Part shown: positions 1 through 6,203 of the stretch, one piece after another | Layout of the letters: each line of letters opens with the position of its first letter | Position numbering within the stretch: the first letter of the stretch is position 1 | Program-made: the position numbers and the translations under genes | Assembly (NCBI GenBank): GCA_902797455.1 | Contig: CADBTE010000171.1 | Location: 1 to 8,009, forward strand | Direction of reading: 5' to 3' | Length of the DNA stretch: 8,009 nt | Source of the DNA: an uncultured Planctomycetota bacterium | GTDB taxonomy: Bacteria > Planctomycetota > Planctomycetia > Pirellulales > Thermoguttaceae | The notes under the pieces: generated by a model | What the model was told of the DNA's origin: nothing | The model's database searches: none | What the model saw: only the letters and a program-made list of their open reading frames with translations

Positions 1-3000
1 CCAGGAAGATATCTCCCCGCGGGTCCATTTCGGATCGCAGATCGTTGAGATGACCTTCCGCGCCTGAACCCCGAGCCGGTCGGTGATCTGGTCGATATCG
101 CGCCCTTCGGCGAGGGTCTCTCCCCGGTCGTCGACCACGCGCAGATTCAGCAGATGCTCCGGCGCCAGGCGGGACGCGTCGAAATCGGCGGGGGTGACCA
201 GCTCGCCGGTTAGGCGGCTCACCTCACGCGAGAGCAGGGTATAGAAATCCCCCTCGCCGAACGGCAGGCGATCGGCGATCTGTTGGGCGGTCGAGGGGAT
301 CGGGACCAGCGAGCGGCGCAAATTTTTGGGGAGCGCTTTGAGGAAGGTGGTGATCCTCGCCGCCAGAAGCCCGGGGATCAGCCAGCCGGCGGCCCGGCGC
401 AGGTCGCCCTGTGCCAGAGCGTCGGGGGTGACCGTGGCGGTCAGGCCGTCGTTCTCCTGGCCGGGGGCGAAGCGGTACTCGAGCGCGATCGGTTCTTCCG
501 CCGCGGGGAGGGTATCGGGGAAGGCCGTCTCATCGATCGAAGGGGCGTTGGGGACCAAGAGATCTTGTTCGGTCCAAAGCAGGGCCTCTTTTTGAGAAGT
601 ATTGAGCCGGCTGTACCACTTTTTGAGCGTCGGGGTGTCGTAGACCTCCGCGGGAAGGCGCCGGTCGTAGAAGGCGTATCGGGCGTCGTCATCCACGATA
701 ATGCCGCGCAGGCGCATCTTCGCCGCCCGCGCCCGGCAGCGGGCCAGGAGCTCCTGGTTGCGGAGGAAAAAATCGAACTTGCCGCTGAACTGGCCCTCGA
801 CCAGCGCGCCGCGGATGAACAGCGCGCGGGAGCGGACCGGGTCGATCGGGCCGAACGAGACGCGCCGTTTGGGAATGATCGTCAGCCCGAAGAGGGTGAC
901 CTTCTCGCAGGCGTGAACATAGCCGGTCTCTTGGCACCAGAACGGATCGAAATAGTTCTTCTCCAGCAGATGCCCCGCCAGCGGTTCGAGCCACTCGGGG
1001 CGGATCCGCGCGCAGCAGCGCAGGTATTTTCGGCTGGTCTCAACCCGCTCGGCGGCGACGATCCAGCTCGGCTTTTTCACCGTCAGGCCGCTCCCCGGCC
1101 AGAGGGCGAACTTCCCCCCCGGGGAGGCGGCGCTGTAAAGACCGTCGTCTCCCCGCTGGGCGATTCCGATCAGAAGCCCCGAGAGAATCGCCCGATGCAG
1201 CGCGTCGTATTTTTTCTCTTCCTCGGCGCTCATCTTCCCGGGGACCGGCAGCGGCAAGCGGCCGCGGCGCTGGTTCACAAGCGGCGGCTGCTGCGGTTCC
1301 ATGGGCTTGGGAAGCTCGCCGGTGAGCGCGAGAACCTCCCCGTCACCGACGATCTTCATGTCGCGGACCAGCCGGGTGAGCTGGGCGTGCAGATCGGACC
1401 ACTCGAACATCCGCCGAAACGACAGAAAATTCTCGGCGCACGCCTTGCGCCTCTTCGACGAGGAGAGAGTCTCTTTCCAGTGGAGCCACAGCCGCCAAAT
1501 CTTTAAATAGGCGAGAAAGTCGCTTCCGGGGTCGAGCAGCGCCGCGTGGGCGGCGTCGGCCTTGGCCGCCTGCTCGGCGGGGCGCTCGCGCGGGTCTTGA
1601 ATCTCCAGAACCGACGCGAGCACGAGCATCTCGGGGAGCACCCCTTCCTCGGCCGCGGCCAGGAGCATCCGCCCGATTCGCGGGTCGGTCGGGATTCGGG
1701 CCAGTTTCTTTCCGAGGGGGAGGAGCTTTTTTTCCCGGTCGATCGCGCCGAGCTCAAAGAGGGTCTTGTAGCCGTCGCTGACCGTTCCCCGGCCGGGCGG
1801 GTCGAGGAAGGGGAATTTCTCGACATCCCCAAGACGCAGCGCCAAGGTTCGGAGAATGACCGAAGCGAGGTTCGTACGGCGGATCTCCGGGGTAGTGAAC
1901 TCGTCGCGACGGCGATAATCTTCCTCGCTGTAAAGACGGATACAAAATCCCGGACCGACGCGTCCGCAGCGTCCGGCGCGCTGGTCGGCCGCCGCGCGTG
2001 AGATCGGCTCGATCGGGAGCCGTTCGGTCCGCGACCGGGCCGAGTAGCGGCTCAGGCGCGCCGTTCCGAAATCAATGACGAAGCGGATCCCCGGGACCGT
2101 CAGCGACGACTCGGCGACATTGGTCGCCAGGACAATCTTCCGCCAGCGGCTTTTCTCGAAGATCTTCTTCTGTTCGTCGAAAGACAATCGGGCGTACAGC
2201 GGAAGAATATCGCTCTTGCGCGAGGCGTCGTCCCCGGGGATAGGGTGACGGCCGAGAATCTTCGCCGCCTCGCGAATGTCCCGTTCGGTCGGGAAGAAAA
2301 TCAGAATATCTCCCGGTTCGCGCCGGGCGCACAGGTCGACCGCCCGCCGAAGCGCGCGGGCGCGCAGATCCGTTTCGCTGACGCTTTCCAGCCGTCCGCC
2401 CTCTTCTTCCTCGCGCAGCTCGTCGAGAGGATGGTAGGCGATTTCGATCGGGTAGGTCCGTCCCGAGATCTCAACGATCGGGGCGGGTTTTCCCCGAACG
2501 GCGAAATGTTCGGCGAAGCGTTTCGCGTCGATTGTCGCCGAGGTGATGATCAGCTTCAGGTCACGCCGGCGCTGCAGGACGCGCTTCATCATTCCGAGGA
2601 GGAAATCGATATTGAGCGAGCGCTCGTGCGCCTCGTCGATAATGATCGTATCGTACTGCTCGAAGAGGGGATCGGTCTGCGATTCGGCCAGAAGAACGCC
2701 GTCGGTCATGATCTTGACCAGCGTCGAGTCGACGGTATGGTCGGTGAAACGGACCTTGAACCCGACGGTCGTTCCCGGTTCGGTCTTGAGCTCCTCGCTG
2801 AGTCGGCGGGCGATGGTTCGCGCGGCGATTCGGCGCGGCTGCGTGTGGCCGATCTTTCCGTAGATTCCCCGGCCGATCTCCAGACAGATCTTCGGGAGCT
2901 GCGTCGATTTGCCGCTTCCCGTCTCGCCGCAGACGATCACCGTTTGGTGCCGGCGGAGAAGCTCCGCGATGTGATCTTTTTCGGCGGTGATCGGCAGCTC

Positions 3001-3222
3001 CGGATCGTAACTGATCGCCGGAAGCGTCTTTCGCCGCTCGGCGGCGCGCCGCGCGGAACGGGCGATTTTTTCGGCCAGGACGCCGAGCTGCTTGGCGGTA
3101 TCGCCGTCGCCGTCGCCGGAGGCGCGGCGCGACAGACGGCCGAGCGCGCCGCGCAGGCGGCGGCGGTCGCAGAGCATCGTCCGGCGGAGTTTTTTCTTCA
3201 GTTCTGAGGGATCGTATGGCAT
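1..3222 (-). CDS. hrpA: HrpA-type DEAH-box ATP-dependent RNA helicase (3' end outside window)
   Basis: The minus-strand frame is open for 1074 codons from the ATG at 3222-3220 to the left edge, with no stop; E. coli HrpA is about 1300 residues, so roughly the last fifth is missing. Seen directly: Walker A GETGSGKST (residues 99-107), TQPRRIAA (motif Ia), DEAH (196-199, followed by ERS), SAT (228-230), a motif V-like LATNVAESSLTVPG, and QRAGRCGR (motif VI, 414-421). These give two RecA-like domains (about 80-440), then a helicase-associated HA2-like stretch (about 450-570), an OB-like region and the long HrpA-specific C-terminal part. The family is a cytoplasmic 3'-5' RNA helicase linked in E. 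coli to mRNA processing and rescue of stalled ribosomes. The N-terminus is Arg/Lys-rich with a short GDGDGD run (36-41). The start is fixed by an in-frame TAA four codons upstream (TAA TTG ACC GCT ATG); no Shine-Dalgarno is visible. The gene is divergent from the rest of the window. Confidence 0.95.
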   Translation of the reverse strand, partial: MPYDPSELKKKLRRTMLCDRRRLRGALGRLSRRASGDGDGDTAKQLGVLAEKIARSARRAAERRKTLPAISYDPELPITAEKDHIAELLRRHQTVIVCGETGSGKSTQLPKICLEIGRGIYGKIGHTQPRRIAARTIARRLSEELKTEPGTTVGFKVRFTDHTVDSTLVKIMTDGVLLAESQTDPLFEQYDTIIIDEAHERSLNIDFLLGMMKRVLQRRRDLKLIITSATIDAKRFAEHFAVRGKPAPIVEISGRTYPIEIAYHPLDELREEEEGGRLESVSETDLRARALRRAVDLCARREPGDILIFFPTERDIREAAKILGRHPIPGDDASRKSDILPLYARLSFDEQKKIFEKSRWRKIVLATNVAESSLTVPGIRFVIDFGTARLSRYSARSRTERLPIEPISRAAADQRAGRCGRVGPGFCIRLYSEEDYRRRDEFTTPEIRRTNLASVILRTLALRLGDVEKFPFLDPPGRGTVSDGYKTLFELGAIDREKKLLPLGKKLARIPTDPRIGRMLLAAAEEGVLPEMLVLASVLEIQDPRERPAEQAAKADAAHAALLDPGSDFLAYLKIWRLWLHWKETLSSSKRRKACAENFLSFRRMFEWSDLHAQLTRLVRDMKIVGDGEVLALTGELPKPMEPQQPPLVNQRRGRLPLPVPGKMSAEEEKKYDALHRAILSGLLIGIAQRGDDGLYSAASPGGKFALWPGSGLTVKKPSWIVAAERVETSRKYLRCCARIRPEWLEPLAGHLLEKNYFDPFWCQETGYVHACEKVTLFGLTIIPKRRVSFGPIDPVRSRALFIRGALVEGQFSGKFDFFLRNQELLARCRARAAKMRLRGIIVDDDARYAFYDRRLPAEVYDTPTLKKWYSRLNTSQKEALLWTEQDLLVPNAPSIDETAFPDTLPAAEEPIALEYRFAPGQENDGLTATVTPDALAQGDLRRAAGWLIPGLLAARITTFLKALPKNLRRSLVPIPSTAQQIADRLPFGEGDFYTLLSREVSRLTGELVTPADFDASRLAPEHLLNLRVVDDRGETLAEGRDIDQITDRLGVQARKVISTICDPKWTRGEISSW

Positions 3223-3230
3223 AGCGGTCA

Positions 3231-3257
3231 ATTATGGCACATTTCCAAGCGCCTCAA
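3231..3257 (-). promoter_or_regulatory. possible promoter giving a leaderless hrpA mRNA
   Basis: On the minus strand, TTGAGG (3257-3252) and CATAAT (3236-3231) lie 15 bp apart. The -10-like box sits 9-14 bases before the hrpA ATG, so transcription would begin within a few bases of the start codon. That fits the lack of any Shine-Dalgarno sequence before this gene. The spacer is shorter than the ideal 17 and the boxes are imperfect, so this is a tentative call. Confidence 0.35.
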
Positions 3258-3279
3258 AAGGGGTCTGTCTCCCCGCGCC

Positions 3280-3293
3280 GGCGCCTCGGCGCC
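3280..3293. other. small GC hairpin in the divergent intergenic region
   Basis: GGCGC-CTCG-GCGCC forms a 5-bp stem with a four-base loop in a GC-rich patch between hrpA and the rightward promoter. No T-run follows on either strand, so it is not a convincing terminator. It could be chance in GC-rich DNA. Apart from this and the two promoters, positions 3223-3363 show nothing recognisable. Confidence 0.25.
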
Positions 3294-3319
3294 CGCTGTG
3301 AAGCTTGTTGTCACGCTCG

Positions 3320-3348
3320 TTGAAACGCCTCGTCGGTTGTGGTATGAT
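3320..3348 (+). promoter_or_regulatory. sigma70-like promoter for the DUF6807 gene
   Basis: TTGAAA (3320-3325) and TATGAT (3343-3348) are separated by exactly 17 bp, and TGG directly before the -10 box gives an extended -10 (TGn). Each hexamer matches the consensus at five of six positions. The start point would be near 3355, leaving a leader of about 95 nt before the ATG at 3451. This is the best promoter in the window and probably drives the DUF6807 gene and possibly the first transporter. Confidence 0.65.
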
Positions 3349-3363
3349 TCTTCTGTAATCGCA

Positions 3364-3414
3364 GCCGGAAGGCGTGTTGCCAGTTAAGAGTTCTACGCTC
3401 TTGCCGCCTTCGGC
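3364..3414 (+). promoter_or_regulatory. foldable 5' leader element upstream of the DUF6807 gene
   Basis: GCCGGAAGGCG (3364-3374) pairs with CGCCTTCGGC (3405-3414) with one bulged base, enclosing a second stem AAGAG (3386-3390)/CTCTT (3398-3402) with a 7-base loop. The element starts about 9 nt after the predicted transcription start and ends 36 nt before the ATG. No T-run follows, so it is not an intrinsic terminator. It does not match a riboswitch class I recognise; it could be a stability or regulatory leader, or chance. Confidence 0.4.
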
Positions 3415-3450
3415 GCTTTGGCCTAAGTTCAACAAGGGATAGATAGCACT

Positions 3451-4446
3451 ATGCAACGTCGTGACTTTTTCAAGGTCGGCGCGATCTTCGGCGCCGCGGG
3501 ACTGACTGCCTCGTTCGATTATCAAGCCCAAGCCGCAGGGCCGGGTGAACGCTTTTTCGCCGGTAAAAGCGGTAAGCCGGTCCCCGAGTGGGGCGATGAG
3601 CAGGTCGAGCACCTGACGACCTACTATCCCGACTTCGCCGACAAGCACCTCTGGATCCGCAAAGACAACCAGGTCCTCACCTGCTATCGAACCGGTTCGA
3701 ACCAGAAGTACCCCTATCTGTATCCGCTCCTCGGTCCCAAGTCGGGGGTCTCGGTCACGACCGAATCGGCCCAGCCCTGGCCGCATCACCGCAGCGTTTT
3801 CCTGGGCGCCGACCGGGTCAACGGCGGCAACTACTGGCAGGAAGGTTCCGACCGCGGGCAGATCCACAGTCTCGATCTGCAGCTGGTCGAGGCGACCGAA
3901 AGCAAAGTCACCTGGACCGATCGCTGCCAGTGGCAAAAGCCGGGCGACGACCCGATCATCGAGGATAAGCGCCGCTATGTCCTCGACTGGCGCTGCGACG
4001 ATTACTACGTTCTCGACCTGGAGGTCTCGTTCGAAATGCTCGCCGATGTCACCATCGAGAAGACCAATCACGGTTTCTTCGGCGTGCGTGTCGATCAGGA
4101 CCTCTGCCCGATGGGGGGCGGAAACCTGATCAGCAGCAACGGCGATGTCGGTGAGAAAGCGACCTTCGGGAAGCCGGCCAAGTGGATGGCGTTCTACGGC
4201 AAGCGCCGTTTCAATCCCGAGATCACCGAGGGGGTCGCCGTCTTCTGCCCGCCGAAGCCGTTCGAGAACTGCGAGTGGTTCACCCGTGATTACGGTAATA
4301 TTTCTCCGATGCCGTTCCTCTTCCACGACGAGGGATTCCATTGGGAAAAGGGCTTCGTCCTGGAGGCCTTCTACCGGACGGTGGTCTTCTCGGGCGAGCC
4401 GAAAGACGTTGACCTCGACGGTCTGTGGAACGAGGTCTACGCCTAA
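3451..4446 (+). CDS. Tat-exported DUF6807 (PmoA-like) family protein
   Basis: A 331-residue protein of unknown reaction. Residues 1-28 form a twin-arginine signal: QRRDFFK (2-8), a hydrophobic stretch (about 9-20) and AQA (26-28) before a likely cleavage site, so it is predicted to be folded in the cytoplasm and exported by Tat. The mature part has marks I associate with DUF6807 ('methane oxygenase PmoA-like') proteins: PWPHHRS (109-115) followed by a GxNYW segment (126-129), TIEKTNHGFFGVRV (201-214), and FGKPAKWMAFYG (239-250). The PmoA label is historical; it does not imply methane oxidation. The start is chosen because the Tat motif follows at once and a weak AAGGG lies 12 nt upstream. A strong promoter sits about 100 bp upstream, and the first NSS transporter begins 69 bp after the stop, so co-transcription is plausible. 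Family confidence is moderate to high; function is unknown. Confidence 0.82.
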   Translation: MQRRDFFKVGAIFGAAGLTASFDYQAQAAGPGERFFAGKSGKPVPEWGDEQVEHLTTYYPDFADKHLWIRKDNQVLTCYRTGSNQKYPYLYPLLGPKSGVSVTTESAQPWPHHRSVFLGADRVNGGNYWQEGSDRGQIHSLDLQLVEATESKVTWTDRCQWQKPGDDPIIEDKRRYVLDWRCDDYYVLDLEVSFEMLADVTIEKTNHGFFGVRVDQDLCPMGGGNLISSNGDVGEKATFGKPAKWMAFYGKRRFNPEITEGVAVFCPPKPFENCEWFTRDYGNISPMPFLFHDEGFHWEKGFVLEAFYRTVVFSGEPKDVDLDGLWNEVYA

Positions 4447-4476
4447 CGGAATCAGTTTTATAGTGCCCGAAGCGGC

Positions 4477-4509
4477 AGGAACAGTACAGGAACAGTATAG
4501 GAACAGCAT
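4477..4509 (+). repeat. three tandem 11-bp repeats with Shine-Dalgarno-like cores
   Basis: AGGAACAGTAC (4477-4487), AGGAACAGTAT (4488-4498) and AGGAACAGCAT (4499-4509) stand head to tail and end 6 nt before the ATG of the first NSS gene. Every copy begins with AGGAA, so there are three potential ribosome-binding cores, the nearest 12 nt from the start codon. The second NSS gene has one related core (TACAGGAAC) at 6191-6199. Eleven bp is about one helical turn, so protein binding is an alternative to translational use. Confidence 0.85.
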
Positions 4510-4515
4510 CGTCCT

Positions 4516-6051
4516 ATGAGCGGAAACGCCCGTACCTCCCGCGAGAAGTGGGGGGGGAATATCGGTTTTATTTTGGCGGCGGCCGGATCCGCCGTCGGAC
4601 TGGGGAATGTCTGGCGTTTTCCGTTTATCACCGGTCAAAACGGCGGCGGGGCGTTTGTCCTGGTCTATTTGCTGTGTGTCCTGCTGATCGGGCTGCCGAT
4701 CATGATCTGTGAGACCACGGTCGGGCGCTGGGCTCAAAGTGATCCGATCGGGGCGTTTGGCAAAATCGAGCCGACCCCCGGCCGCCGAACCCGGACGGTG
4801 GCGGTTCTGCTGTTCCTCTCGGCCGCGGCGCTTCTTGTCTGCCGCCACTATGGCCAGGGGGCTATTTTGATGATCCTCTCGCTCACGCTGGCGGTGAGGG
4901 GGTGGCGAATCATCGGCTATTTCTCCGCCCTGGTGCCGCTGGTGATCCTTTCCTACTACGGCACGGTGGGGGGGTGGACGATCGCTTACTTCTTTAAGGG
5001 GCTGGCTCATTCGCTGAATTTCACCACCACCGAAGGGGCCGCGGAGGTCTTTCACTCGGTCGAGGCGATCCCCGGCGTATCGGTTTCGTACCAGCTGGGG
5101 TTTATGTCTCTGTGCGCGGTGACGATCTGGTTCGGGGTTCGCCAGGGGATCGAGCTGGTCAGCAAGCTTCTTCTCCCCCTGCTGTTTCTCCTGCTGGTGG
5201 TCTTAATCATCCGAAGCGTGACGCTTCCGAACTCCGGCGAGGGGATCCGTTTCCTCCTGTATCCCGACTTCGGCAAGCTCTCGGCCGAGGGGATTCTCCT
5301 GGCGATGGGACACGCGTTTTTCTCGCTGTCGGTCGGGCTGGGGCTTTTGACCGCCTACGGCAGCTACCTCGACGCCGATAAGAATATCCTCACCAACAGC
5401 TTAATCATCGTCACGCTCGATACGGGGATTGCCCTTCTGTCGGGACTGGTCATCTTCCCCGCGCTCTTCTCGGTCGGCATGCCGATCGACCAGGGCCCGA
5501 AGCTTGTCTTCCAGATTATGCCGATCATCTTCAATTCCATCGGCGGGAGTTTCGGCTGGTTCTGGAGTTCAAGTTTCTTCCTGCTGCTGACAATCGCCGC
5601 CCTGACCAGCGGCATCAGCCTGCTGGAGGTTACCGTCTGCTGCCTGGTCGACCACTTTCATTTCAAGCGCCGCAGCGCCACCGTTTTGGCCGCGGCCGTG
5701 ATTTCGGCGATCGGCGTGCTTTGCTCCATCAGTTTCGACGACTGGTCCCGGCTTCCCGCTCTCCAGCGGGCGATCACCTTCCTGTTCGGCGGGGCCAAGG
5801 GGAGTATGTTTGATATGGCCGACAAGCTCAGCAGCAGTTACCTCCTCCCGATCGGGGGACTGGTGATCTCGCTGTTCATCGGCTGGGGCTGGGGGACCGA
5901 CAACGTCGTGCGCCAGCTTCCGGCCCATCCGGCCGCCGCCGACACTCCCGAGCCGTCTTTGGCCGCGCGGCTCTTCTGGGGAATCGCCATTCGCGTGGTC
6001 GCCCCGGCGGCGATCATCATTGTCTTTCTCCACACGATCGGCTGGCTGTAG
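4516..6051 (+). CDS. neurotransmitter:sodium symporter (NSS/SLC6) family transporter, first paralogue
   Basis: A 511-residue inner-membrane Na+-coupled symporter of the LeuT fold. TM1 shows GSAVGLGN (24-31) then VWRFP, TM2 begins after NGGGAF (42-47), TM3 has YY (147-148) and GGWT, TM6 has FFSLS (268-272), TM7 has LDT (301-303), TM8 has AALTS (361-365). By comparison with LeuT, Na2 ligands G24, V27, A361, T364 and S365 and Na1 ligands A26, N31 and S270 are kept. D302 replaces LeuT Asn286; an acid here may make transport chloride-independent (inference). Pocket positions include Y148, F269 and L275. Bacterial members are usually about 440-450 residues; this one is longer mainly because residues about 89-129 add two hydrophobic stretches (94-109, 115-127) between TM2 and TM3. 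An in-frame TAG at 4498-4500 rules out an upstream start. Substrate is not predictable; amino acids are usual. Confidence 0.93.
   Translation: MSGNARTSREKWGGNIGFILAAAGSAVGLGNVWRFPFITGQNGGGAFVLVYLLCVLLIGLPIMICETTVGRWAQSDPIGAFGKIEPTPGRRTRTVAVLLFLSAAALLVCRHYGQGAILMILSLTLAVRGWRIIGYFSALVPLVILSYYGTVGGWTIAYFFKGLAHSLNFTTTEGAAEVFHSVEAIPGVSVSYQLGFMSLCAVTIWFGVRQGIELVSKLLLPLLFLLLVVLIIRSVTLPNSGEGIRFLLYPDFGKLSAEGILLAMGHAFFSLSVGLGLLTAYGSYLDADKNILTNSLIIVTLDTGIALLSGLVIFPALFSVGMPIDQGPKLVFQIMPIIFNSIGGSFGWFWSSSFFLLLTIAALTSGISLLEVTVCCLVDHFHFKRRSATVLAAAVISAIGVLCSISFDDWSRLPALQRAITFLFGGAKGSMFDMADKLSSSYLLPIGGLVISLFIGWGWGTDNVVRQLPAHPAAADTPEPSLAARLFWGIAIRVVAPAAIIIVFLHTIGWL
4550..4557 (+). repeat. G8 homopolymer near the start of the first NSS gene
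   Basis: Eight G in a row encode the end of Trp and two Gly (TGG GGG GGG), codons 12-14. A slip of one base would shift the frame and abolish the protein. A second run of seven G is at 4968-4974 in the TM3 coding region. Whether these vary in length cannot be judged from one sequence. Confidence 0.6.
5503..5567 (+). repeat. 65-bp block identical to 7206-7270 in the second NSS gene
   Basis: This stretch, coding for the segment just before and into TM8, matches positions 7206-7270 base for base. Differences, including synonymous ones, resume at once on both sides (GGCCCGAAG versus GGGCCGGAT upstream, TTCAAG versus CTCGGT downstream). It is part of the tandem paralogy of the two transporters. 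Confidence 0.85.
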
Positions 6052-6079
6052 GCGGCGGTTCTTTCCTTTGCCCTTGGCT

Positions 6080-6093
6080 TTCGGCGCGCCGAA
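6080..6093. other. 14-bp perfect palindrome between the two NSS genes
   Basis: TTCGGCGCGCCGAA reads the same on both strands. It lies 28 bp after the first transporter's stop and about 30 bp before the TATAAT box of the second. It could be a protein-binding site or part of an RNA hairpin; no T-run follows directly, so a standard intrinsic terminator is unlikely. The rest of the 152-bp gap holds the promoter and leader of the next gene. Confidence 0.4.
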
Positions 6094-6097
6094 CGGC

Positions 6098-6128
6098 TTC
6101 TGGCGCGTCGGCGCGGGGGCCGTATAAT
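6098..6128 (+). promoter_or_regulatory. probable promoter for the second NSS gene
   Basis: A perfect TATAAT (6123-6128) is the -10 box. The best -35 candidate, TTCTGG (6098-6103), is weak and 19 bp away. Transcription would start near 6135, giving an AT-rich leader of about 70 nt in otherwise GC-rich DNA. The leader contains ATCAATA twice (6167-6173 and 6186-6192), 19 bp apart. This suggests the second transporter can be expressed separately from the first. Confidence 0.5.
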
Positions 6129-6193
6129 AGAGTTTTTACGCAAAAGGTTTATTTGACCGAGGGCATATCAATATCTCCATAAGACATCAATAC

Positions 6194-6198
6194 AGGAA
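6194..6198 (+). promoter_or_regulatory. ribosome-binding site of the second NSS gene
   Basis: AGGAA stands 5 nt before the ATG at 6204, a good Shine-Dalgarno placement, and fixes the start. The surrounding TACAGGAAC matches the core of the tandem repeats before the first NSS gene. Confidence 0.7.
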
Positions 6199-6203
6199 CC
6201 GCG

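Noticed and set aside
283..1506. 407-codon plus-strand open frame
   Set aside because: It lies antisense to hrpA, whose helicase motifs and unbroken 1074-codon frame are decisive. The plus-strand translation is low-complexity and shows no family features.
3100..3117. GGCGAC-type short repeat in the hrpA N-terminus as a variable microsatellite
   Set aside because: Only three hexamer units (encoding GDGDGD), in frame and in a low-complexity linker; too short to claim instability.
2245..3207. 320-codon plus-strand open frame
   Set aside because: It is antisense to the helicase core of hrpA and has no recognisable motif or ribosome-binding site.
3451..4446. Methane mono-oxygenase subunit, from the PmoA label of the family
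   Set aside because: The protein has a Tat signal and no membrane helices beyond it, unlike the true integral-membrane PmoA; no pmoB or pmoC lies nearby.
4459..4464. TATAGT box between the DUF6807 and first NSS genes as a separate promoter
   Set aside because: No -35 hexamer lies at a useful distance; the nearest TTGACC is 44 bp away. Co-transcription from upstream explains the gene as well.
3232..5055. 607-codon open frame on the minus strand across the DUF6807 gene and the start of the first NSS gene
   Set aside because: It is a shadow of the plus-strand genes: composition is Arg/Asp/Gln-rich without any domain, and the plus-strand proteins have clear motifs. Long antisense frames are common in GC-rich coding DNA.
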